Below are positions 20,456 to 31,200 of a stretch of DNA of 64,000 bases, one piece after another; the stretch's first letter is position 1, and every line of letters starts with the position of its first letter. Origin of the DNA: JAVBLW01 sp031553215. Lineage in GTDB: Bacteria; Bacillota_I; Bacilli_A; Acholeplasmatales; Anaeroplasmataceae. The notes under the pieces were generated by a model, which saw nothing but the letters and a program-made list of their open reading frames with translations, searched no databases and had not been told where the DNA came from. The stretch lies in contig JAVBLW010000006.1 in the NCBI GenBank assembly GCA_031553215.1, positions 62,001 through 126,000 of the forward strand, read 5' to 3'. The position numbers were made by a program, and so were the translations under genes.

Positions 20456-20520
20456 CACTTTTCCCAAAGCAATTTCTTAGAATTACCTTGGGAAAAGTGG
20501 TGAGTTATCTCACTACTTTT
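20456..20520 (-). promoter_or_regulatory. Mutually exclusive intercistronic hairpins before the 3300-aa gene
   Basis: On the minus-strand transcript, AAAAGTAGTGAG (20520-20509) can pair with CTCACCACTTTT (20504-20493) across an ATAA loop. The CCACTTTTCCCAA segment can instead pair with TTGGGAAAAGTG (20467-20456; 12 perfect pairs). The two hairpins share CACTTTT and so exclude each other. They lie between two operon genes, just before the AGGAGG site. Confidence 0.55.
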
Positions 20521-20525
20521 ACCTT

Positions 20526-22130
20526 TTATAAATAGATTATTAAATCAATTGTTTCATGTTCTAATTCCCATACGGAGTCATCACTTATAGAACTAAAATA
20601 TATTGTTAGCTCTATTTTGTTTTGTGCTGTTAGATCATTTATTTTAAAGGTTATTGTTGTTAATAAAACCTTTTCTACATTTGTATTCATTCCTGTTTTT
20701 GTCCAATAATTTGAATCATTTCTTGATGGTACAAATCCACCACTAAATTCAGTACCACAAACTTCACTTTGCTTACTTATTAGACTTTGGTCTTGGTACA
20801 TAATCTCATCTACTATATACATAAAAGATATTGCACAAAAATCATATTTTAGAGGATTATATAAGACTGCCTCTATTGTGAAATACCCTTCAGAGTCGAC
20901 TTCACTTTTTAATTCAAGGGCAATGGTCATACTTGTTGGACCACTTACTATTTCTTCCCATTTTGCATGGAAAGTTTCATCTCTCGTTATTTCATAGGGA
21001 AAGCTAACTTTATTATCAAATTCATCATACCATCCTAAAAATACATATCCTTCACGACCAGTTATTGGTTCATTTTGGATAATTAATCCTGTTATTTCAT
21101 TGTCTAGTGTGAATCCACCATTCGTCACAAGTGTTATTGTATGTTCTATATATTCATTTACATTTACATTAAAAATTTTTAAACTCTTAACTTGGTGAGC
21201 TAACTCAGTTGCTTCGTTATCACTAACTGATGGCCAATCTATTATTAATTCTAATTTATCTAAAACAGTTCCTGGGGCAAGTTTAAATGTAATGGTAGAA
21301 ACTACAAAGTATCCTGTATTTATATTTCTATCATTTTTAGTAAAATAATTTGCATCTCCTCTTGTAGTTAGAGATCCAGTAAAACCAGTAGCTAAGTCTT
21401 CATTAATCTTTTGAATAAGCTTATTACTACCGCCATATGCTATTCCATTTATATATAAATCAAAGGAAATAGCCGAATATCCTATTCTTTCTGGATTAAT
21501 AATTACTACTTCAATAGTAAAATATCCTTCATTATCAATTTCTGTTATTTGATTAAAAGATAACTCCATTGATTCACAAATCTTATTATTATGTACATTC
21601 ATAACACTTACTTCATGAATATAATCATCACCACATTCATCACATACTACCGTGTCATATGTAGTAAATTCTAACCAATTATATGTAGATGTGTCTTTTA
21701 GATGGAACTTTATTCTAACAAAGACAATTTCTTCACTATATAAATTACTAAAGTTGCTTGTAAAATAGTTTGCGTCACCATTACTTCTTAATGATCCACT
21801 TATTCCTGAACTTTTTATCTCATTTACTTTTTCAACTGGACATAGGGGAGTTCCATACATATAATCATTTATTAGAATGTATGAAGATATTCCGGCTATC
21901 CCTACTTGGTTGGGGTTTGAAACGTATATCTCAACGGTAAAATCACCAAGGTTATCCATTTCACTAACAAGTCTAATTCCCAATGTTATATTTTCGTTAG
22001 TTTGGACTTTTTCTACTGTGCCTACTAATAGTTCCGCCTTGTCCATTTCCTTAGAAGCGACTTTATTAACTATAAATAAACTAATTACTACTGCAAATAA
22101 TATTGAAAAGGTCTTTGCTATTTTTTTCAT
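20526..22130 (-). CDS. Secreted protein with three cohesin-like modules and one Listeria-Bacteroides repeat
   Basis: 534 aa when started at the ATG at 22130, which has GGAGGAAG about 11 bases upstream; a longer in-frame start at 22187 lacks a good ribosome site and would bury the signal peptide. The signal sequence (KIAKTFSILFAVVISLFIVN) is followed by two ~140-aa beta-sandwich modules, one InlB-B-like repeat (GYVFLGWYDE...FHAKWEE), and a third module that runs to the C-terminus. The modules carry the same signatures as those at the N-terminus of the next gene's product: E.D..G.F[ST][VI], NP, GSL/GGF, and DANYF or SNYWT. There is no dockerin, anchor or enzyme domain. It is the second gene of the operon. 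It may be a soluble adaptor or a short adhesin; the function is not known. Confidence 0.8.
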   Translation of the reverse strand: MKKIAKTFSILFAVVISLFIVNKVASKEMDKAELLVGTVEKVQTNENITLGIRLVSEMDNLGDFTVEIYVSNPNQVGIAGISSYILINDYMYGTPLCPVEKVNEIKSSGISGSLRSNGDANYFTSNFSNLYSEEIVFVRIKFHLKDTSTYNWLEFTTYDTVVCDECGDDYIHEVSVMNVHNNKICESMELSFNQITEIDNEGYFTIEVVIINPERIGYSAISFDLYINGIAYGGSNKLIQKINEDLATGFTGSLTTRGDANYFTKNDRNINTGYFVVSTITFKLAPGTVLDKLELIIDWPSVSDNEATELAHQVKSLKIFNVNVNEYIEHTITLVTNGGFTLDNEITGLIIQNEPITGREGYVFLGWYDEFDNKVSFPYEITRDETFHAKWEEIVSGPTSMTIALELKSEVDSEGYFTIEAVLYNPLKYDFCAISFMYIVDEIMYQDQSLISKQSEVCGTEFSGGFVPSRNDSNYWTKTGMNTNVEKVLLTTITFKINDLTAQNKIELTIYFSSISDDSVWELEHETIDLIIYL

Positions 22131-22195
22131 TGTTTTCACTTCCTCCTTCTTTAAAGCATTTTCGCTTTTTACAAAGTACTCTTTCAAATACTCTC

Positions 22196-22240
22196 TAAAA
22201 AGCGGTGAATTATAGTAATTTACTATAATTCACTATGCTT
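22196..22240 (-). terminator. Intercistronic hairpin after the first operon gene
   Basis: A perfect 13-bp stem GTGAATTATAGTA/TACTATAATTCAC (22205-22233) with a 3-nt loop. It is followed on the minus strand by C, GC and five T, and in the other direction by six T. It begins ten bases after the stop of the 3700-aa gene and could end a fraction of transcripts there or stabilise the 3' end of a processed mRNA. Confidence 0.65.
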
Positions 22241-22242
22241 TT

Positions 22243-25200
22243 TTATACTACTAAGTACATATCATTAAGCGTTGCTTTACCATTAAAATAATTTGTATAT
22301 TTTAAAGTATCAGCACTTCTTATCGCTCCATTAATGTCAAGGTCCATTGCCAGTATTTGCGCCGTTGTCAATGACATTACCGCAGCTGTCGTACTTCCAC
22401 TGATAAAATTCGATGTAAGGGTTCTATCCGCAGCTCTTATCGCTCCATCGCCATTAACATCTCCAGTTACAACTACAGTTATAGAGTCAATTAAATTTCC
22501 ATTGTCATATAGATTAATTTTCCATCCTGTTCCTATGAAAACTGTTGCTTTTGTCCATGTACTACTTAATACCTCAGCTCCTGTATTATCAAAAATTCTT
22601 ATATCACTTATATCATTTGTAAATTGACTTAACATTGGAATTATCTTTTGTCCATGACTTACATTTACTAAGAATATTTCTACATTACTGTCATAGCTTG
22701 TATGGTTATTTGCCACTCTCGTGTACCCATTCGCTGTTGTAAATTGATAGAAATTATTGATTTCAGTATTTATTGTTAATACCGTTGCTTTTGGTGCAAT
22801 TATATTGAATTTAGCATTTACTGTTCCATTGTAATTTCCTGTTCCAGTTATTGTTAATAATGCTTCTCCTATTTCAATATTATTACTTAATGTTTTCTTA
22901 AAGCTTGTAATTGGTTGTCCATTTACTGTTACCGTAAATGTTGGTTGTATTGCATGTCCAGTATATGTATACTTTTCTGGATTAAATGTAATTTCTGTGT
23001 TTTCATTTGTTAAAGTAACTGCCGTAATGTTAAACATTACCATTGCTACTCCATCAAATCTTCCCATGAATACTACATTAAATGATGCTTTTCCAACATT
23101 AATATTATTTTTATAATCATCAAATTCATAATCTATTCCTAATACTAATGTTTCATCACCATATGTAATTACAACACTTGGTTCTAATTCATTTCCTGTA
23201 TATACTTGATCCTCTACAGTACCTACAATTACTTCTTTATCATCTGGAGTAGTAATTGGTAAGTTTTTAATTATCGTGAAGGTTTTTGTTACTTCACCCG
23301 TATAATTTCCATTTCCAAATATGTATACATATCCAGTTGAGTTCAATGCTGTATTTCCACCATAATAAACTTTATAGTCCTTATTAATTGTTAATGTTTC
23401 ATCACCATCTGTTATTAATACAATCGGTTTAATTTGTTCCTCTGTATATATTTGATCTAAGATATTTTCTACCATTTGATCAGTTATTTCCTTCGGACTA
23501 ATAGTCACATAAATTTCTAATGATGAAGCAAATGTAGCGTTTGTTCCTTCTACACTTACTTTAATTAAGTAAGTTCCTGCATTTATTGGTTTATTTATTT
23601 CTGTACCATTTTGGTAGTATTTAATATCAAATGTAAACCCATTTCCTAAATTTGTTGTTAGAATTAAATTGTTTAATTCTTTACCATCATATGTCTTAGA
23701 TAACATTTCTTCATTTGATACTATTATTTCTACTGCCTTTTTGTTTACGATTATGTAAATTACACTATCTACTGATGCGTATGAGCTATCTTTAGGAATA
23801 AATCTAATGCTAAATTTATTTCCTAGAGGATTTGCTTCTCCTACCGTTGCATTTGAGTCATATGCTTCATCTTTTGCATTATTCCAGAATATCCATTCAC
23901 CAGCTTCATTATGAGGTAAAGTTATATTTGATAATTTATCTCCTACATAAGCGATAATCGGATTTACTTCTGGTAATTGTTCAGATGGAATTGATGGGCT
24001 TACTATTGCAAAATTCACTTTTACAGTTCCTGTATAATCATTTATTCCTGTAATTGTTGCTTCAGCCATTCCCGCTCTATCATTAAATTTAAATACAACA
24101 GTATAATCAACATCTTTTTCTAATCTTGTTTCATGATTAAAGATTGTTATATCTGGGGTTAATGCTACTCCTTTATATATTTGACTATCGATTGGATAAA
24201 TCATATCTTTTATAATTGTGCATTGAATTATTTCAAATTCTATCGTTCTAGTATTAGAATAATTTCCTTTGGCAGTAATTGTAATTGTTACTTCATCCAA
24301 GTTAATGTTTGGAGTATATGATAAATCATAATCTGTTCCTTTTATTAGTCTATAATCACCAAAGTATAATTCTACATCTGGGGTTATAGCTTGTGTTGTA
24401 AACTCTATAGGAGCTATATCATTTAATCCTAAATCATTAATATTTTTTGTAGCTATACTAAAATTAGCTTCTACATACTTTGTCTTATACATATCAGTTT
24501 GTAATACCGTCACACGTACAGTGTATTCTCCAGCATTTAGAGGTACATATGATAATTTAGATGAACCTTTATAATAGTCAATCACTACTTCAGTTTCTGG
24601 ATTTGCATCACTATTTGTTGTGTATAATGGATTAGAAACTTCTGTTTTATCATAAGTTTTACTTATGTTATTAGTAATAGATAGCATCGTTTCTTTACGG
24701 ATTACAATAATTGTTGCCTTGTAATAGCTTGCGGCTATTTCTTTAAATCCAGAATCATATGGTATGAATTTTACTCCAAATAGATTTCCAGATGCATTGG
24801 CTGGTCCTACTGTTGTAGATGGATCATATGCACTATTATTTGTATAATCCCAGAATACCCATTGTCCTAAACTATTTTCATAAGCATCTTTATTTACTTC
24901 AGTTAATTTAGTTCCTACATATTCCTCTAAATTTACTAAGCTTGGTAAATCATTTAAGTTTAAATCACCTTGTTCTATTGTAAAGCTAATTACTAATTTA
25001 GAGTCTGTATATTCTTCTGTTGTATAGTTGTTTAAACCAATTATTTCTATAGTCGCAGTTCCTAGATCTTTATTATTTTTATATGAGTAAGTATAATCTG
25101 TATCCAGAACTAGAGTATAGTTTCCAAATTTAATTTCTACATTTGGTTCTAAATCTTTTCCTGTATATTTTTGAACTCCGATAGTTGTAATCATATTTTC

Positions 25201-28200
25201 TACTATCTTAATAGCTGTGATTGTATAATTACTACTCAATTCATTAGTAAAATTACCGTTATCTATAGCTGTGATTTTTGCAGTTGCAGTTCCAGCATTA
25301 ATATTATTTAAATATGCTAAAGAGTAATCTGTTCCCTCTTGTAATTTAGTAGTTACTCCATAAAGGGTTGCTTCTACTACTACATTTGGTTTTATTTCAC
25401 TTCTTGTATGACTATAAGTATATTGACTTAAAGTTATTGTTGCATTAGCTAGATCATATTCTGCTATTTCTACTGTATTTAGAGTAGTTATTGCATCTGC
25501 TTTATAATTTGTAGTTTCTGCTACACTTGCTTTAATATAGAAGTTTCCAGCTTTTCTTGGAAGACCTGCTGTGTATACTCCATTAATACTTGTACTATAT
25601 GAATATGTGACTGTTCCTAATTCAATATTTCCTGTTAATACAGGACTTAAATCTGTTCCATAGATTACATTATTAACAGTTAATCCTAAATCTAAATCAG
25701 CTTTATTTATTGTGTATTCAACAGTATGTTGTCCTGTAAAATTACCAGCTCCTGTTAAATCTACTTTAGCTGTACCGGCTTTAGTATTATTCTTATATTC
25801 ATATGTATAATCAGCTGGCACTTCTAGAGTTACTAATTCTCCATAAATTGTCGCTGTTCCTGTTATAGTTGGTGTTTTTGCTTGTCCGTCATATGTGTAA
25901 ACTGTTTGACTTAATGTCCATGCTGCTTTTGTTATATCAAAGGCACTAACTACTATTGCTTTAGATGTTATTGCAGTTCCTCCATTATGGTTAGTAGTTG
26001 CCGCAACTGTTGCTTTAATATAGAAGCTTCCTACTAATCTTGGTAATCCATTTGTATAGGTTCCATCAATAGTTGTGCTGTATGAATATGTGACTGCACC
26101 ATTTCCGCTGTTTCCGCTTAATTCTGGTGCTATATCAGTACCGTATACTACATTACTTGCTACTAATGTTAAATTTAAATCGGCCTTAGCTATTGTAAAT
26201 TCAACTGTTTTACTTTCTTTGTAGTTAGCATCAAGGGCATCAATTGTTGCACTTGCTATACCAGCAGCTGTGTTTTTAGCATAAACTACATCATAATGAA
26301 CTTCTTTTGTTAATGTTGTCTCACTACCATATAACGTTACTATTACTGTTACAGTCGGTGTACATGCGCTTCCACTATATGTATAACCATTTGGATTTAG
26401 AGTCACTTTTGCATTTACTAAATCATATTGGGCTACATTTACTTTATCTTCAGTAATTACTTCCTTACCATTATAATTGGCGGTTGCTCCTACTGTTGCT
26501 TTAATATAGAAGTCTCCTGCTAATCTTGGTAATCCAGCCGTATAGGTTCCATTAAGTGCCGTGCTATATGAATATGTGACAGTTCCACTTCCACTGTTTC
26601 CAGTTAATATTGGAGTTATATCAGTTCCATATACAACATCACTTGCAACTAATCCTAAATCTAATTCAGCTTTTGCGATTGTAAAGTTTACTGTTTTACT
26701 CAACTTATAATTACTATCTATAGCTGTTACTGTCGCACTTGCAGTACCTGCAAGTGTATTATTTAAATATGCTTTATTATAATGAGTTCCTTCTATTAAG
26801 ACAGTTTCTTCTCCATATAATGTTGCTTTTACAGTAATAGTTGGTGTACATGCACTTCCACTGTAAGTATAAGTAGTTTTACTTAAAAGCACCGTTGCAT
26901 TTGCTAGATCATATTGGGTTACTTTTAAAGTTCCTGTAGTTACTACATTACCGGCTTTATAATTATTAGTTTCTTCTACACTGGCTTTAATATAGAATGT
27001 TCCTATACTTCTTGGTAATCCTTCTGTCCATGGTCCGGTTGCACTTGTACTATGGTAGTACGTTACTGTTCCATTTCCACTATTTCCACCTAAGGTTATT
27101 GATGGATCTGTTCCATAGATTACTGTTGCTGGAGCAAAGGAAATAGTTAAGGCTATATCAGCTTTATTGATTGTGAAATCCTCAGAATTAGTTCCTGTAT
27201 AGTTTCCTTTTCCTGTAGCAATCGCTGTAGCTATCCCTGCATTGATATTATTATCATATGTTGGAGTATAGTCAGTTCCACTTACCAATGTTTTAGTCTC
27301 ACCATAAATTTCAGCACTCAACGTAATTGTTGGTTGATATGCATTTCCTGTATACGTATAGCTTGTTGGTGTTATAGACATCGTTACTGCAGCTAAATTA
27401 TATGCATTTACGGTTATTAATCCTGATGTGACTGTACCAGCTAAATAATTTGCTGTCTCTGCAACGAATACTTTAATATAGAATGTTCCTACACTTCTTG
27501 GTAATCCATTTGCACTTGCAATAGTCGTAGTCGTGTTATGTCCATACGTGACGGCTCCACCACCACTATTTCCACTTATTACGATAGTTGGATCAGTTCC
27601 ATATATTACACTACTTGGCATACTCGTTATTATTAAATTTAAATTGGCCTTACTTATTGTAAATGTCTTTGAATTGGTTCCTGTAAAATTACTACTCTTT
27701 GCCGTTACTGTTACTGTTCCAGTTCCTGCATTTGTGTTATTTTCATACGTAATCGTATAATCAGTGTCTTTTAATAACGTTGTTTCAGTTCCATAAAGAG
27801 TTGCCTTTAATGTAACAGTTGGCGTTAATGCACTTCCTGTGTACGTATAACTTGTTGGACTTATTGTCATTGTTGCATTACTTAAATTAAATGCTGTTAC
27901 TGTTAATTTCGTTCCAGATACTACACTTCCAGCGTTGTAATTTGTTGTTTCTGGTACACTGGCTCTTATGTAGAATGATCCTACACTTCTTGGTAATCCT
28001 GTTGTCCATGGTCCGGTTGCACTTGTACTATGTTCATATGTGACAGTTCCATTTCCACTGTTTCCTCCTAGTGTAATTGATGGATCTGTTCCATATATTA
28101 CCGATGCTGGGGTGAATGTTATTGTTAACGTGATATCAGCTTTATTTATTGTAAATGTCTTTGAATTGGTTCCTGTAAAGTTACTACTCTTTGCTGTTAC

Positions 28201-31200
28201 TGTTGCTGTACCTGTACCAGCATTTGTGTTATTTGAATACCCTACAGTATAATCAGTATCTTTACCTAGAGTTGTACTTACTCCATAGATATTAGCCGTT
28301 ACTGTCGGTGTTGGCTGACATGCATTTCCTGTGTATGTATAACTTGTTGGACTTATTGTCATTGTCGCATTACTTAAATTAAATGCTGTTACTGATATTA
28401 ATCCTGATGTGACTGTACCTGCATTATAATTTGTTGTCTCTGCAACGAATACTTTAATATAGAATGATCCTACACTTCTTGGTAATCCATTTGCACTTGC
28501 AATAGTCGTAGTCGTGCTATGTCCATACGTGACGGCTCCACCACCACTATTTCCACTTATTACAATAGTTGGATCTGTACCGTATATTACACTACTTGGG
28601 ATACTCGTTATCGTTAAACTTATATTTGCCTTATCTATTGTGAAGTTTATTGATTTTGTTCCTGTATAATTTCCTTTTCCTGTCGCAGTTACCGTAGCGG
28701 TTCCTGCATTTGTATTATTTGTATACGTAAGCGTATAATCAGTATTTTCAACTAATGTTACTGATGAACCATATATAGTTACCGATAAAGTCGGTTTTGG
28801 TGTTTGGGCACTTCCCGTATATTTATAGGTTCCAGAAAGACTGATTGCTGCACTACTCAAGTTTAATGCATTTACGGTTATTGTTGTACTAGATATAGCT
28901 TCTGACTTTTCATAATAAGGAGTCGCCGCTACTATAGCTTTAATATAGTATGTACCTACACTTCTTGGTAATCCTGTTGTCCATGAACCTGTTGCGGTCT
29001 TGTGCTCATATGATACCGCTCCACCACTTATATTATTAGTTACCGTCACAACAGGATCCGTCCCGTATGTTACACTACTTGGGATGCTTATTCCTATTGC
29101 AAATGTTCCTGTTTCAACTGTGGTCGAGAAGGTTGTTGTCTTTGTCGTACCTAATGTAGCACTAACTGTGACGGTTGTTGATGGTGCTTGTAATCCTGAG
29201 ACAGTCGATAAACTATATTGACTCGCTGATAAAACTTCAGTTGTACCAGCAGCATACGTTGCAGTTACTGTTAATCCATTTTTCAAAGTATCTAAAGTTG
29301 TATTGTAATATACTGGTTTAACCTTGCTGTAATCATATGATGCAGCTATACTACTTAAATACCTTTGATATATATATACATTGTATTTAGTTGATTCATA
29401 TTGAAGTAATGAACCACAATCAGTTGCATTATTAGCACTTAAAATAAATGATGCACTTGCGTTTGCTATAGATGCAGTATTTTGAACCACAATAAATTTA
29501 CTACTAGAAGTTATATTATTAATCCATCTAATTCTGTATACTTCAGTTGCAGGAATAGACTTCGCAAAATTAACTCGTGCATCCGTCTTTATGTCGAATT
29601 TTGTAGTTCCATAATTTCCTGTGTTATTAGCACCCTTTATTATCCCGCCAGTTATCATTAACGTTGAATTACTTTGGTAACTTATGTCAATTGCGGCGTT
29701 GTTTCCAACTATCATTCCACTATTGATTTCTATTGTTGAAGTATTATTATCATCCCATAAAGTGATTCCAAAATTACTAGATGTCATTATTAGATTTTGA
29801 TAAACTAATCGTCCACTGACATTAATACCCACATTAGTCACGTTTATTTCTCCACCATGTACATGAACATCTACATATCCTGCACCGTAGCATGTTATAC
29901 CATCATGAGCATTTATCGTTCCTTCGAAAAATAACCATGAATCATCTGAGTTATCATCATCAAAACAAATACCAGTTCCATCTACATTAATTGTTCCGCC
30001 TCTTATATCTATAGAAGCGTAGCCTAAAGAAGTAATTCCATCAGCATCTGAGTCGATAGTTCCACCAGTCATTTCTAAGGAAGATTCATATATTTCTATA
30101 GCACTTCCTGTTTCAGAGTAGAAACTCAATACCCCTGCTTTAATTATAATCGTCGAATCATATTCCGCTTGTATTAAACATCCTCCGCTTCCACTTATCA
30201 CAGAGTTGGCTCCATCGATTGTGACTTGTGCATCGTCTACATATATAGCTACACCTTCATTAGAATAAATATCACCATTAGTTATTTTTGTGATTGAATT
30301 ATATGAAACATATATCCCACAGTTATAACCATTAACCGTTGCATTAGTAATATTAAGGCGAGTATTATCTGATACATCAATAGCAGTACCATCACTTTTA
30401 ACAAGACCTCCAAATATATTTATCTCTGAATAATAAGCCACTATTCCATATTCTTCACCAAAAATTTGACCATAGCTATTGACAGTTATATCACATTCAT
30501 TATGACCTCTTACCGCAATATTTGATGCTCTTATATAACCTGTTGTACCAACATATAGATATGCATTATATCCATCATCAGTAAAATAAACCCCATATCC
30601 ATTCGACTTAATCGTACCATATACATAAACATCACAATTTGTATGACAATAAATTCCCATATTTTCGGCACTTACTTCTGCACCATCACGTATATATATG
30701 CCTGAATCATAACCATCATTAGATATACCATAATCATGACCATAAATTTCTGTACCAATATTAACAAGCAAATATGCACCTCTATATAAATATACTCCAC
30801 AGTAATCGCTATTTATTACTATATTGGTTAGTGATATTGTTGCTTCACCATAATTGTATATTCCATATGTATAAGCTTCTATTTCTCCACCAATTGTATT
30901 TAAATATGAATCACCATCATATTCACCATCTCTAAGATAAATCCCTATCTTATCGGAATCTATATATCCACCAGAAATTTTTATATATCCTCTTGCATAA
31001 TTATATATTGCACGGCCTTCTTCATGACCTTCAAAATCATTATATTCAATAAGACCCCCTGTCACATTTATAGTACCTGTTGAATAATTTATAATTGAAT
31101 ATGAATGACTTTCTTCATTCATAACAATTCCGCCAGATACATTTATAGTACCTGTTGAATAATTCATAATTCCCCAAACAGACCCACCTTTAATATTAAT

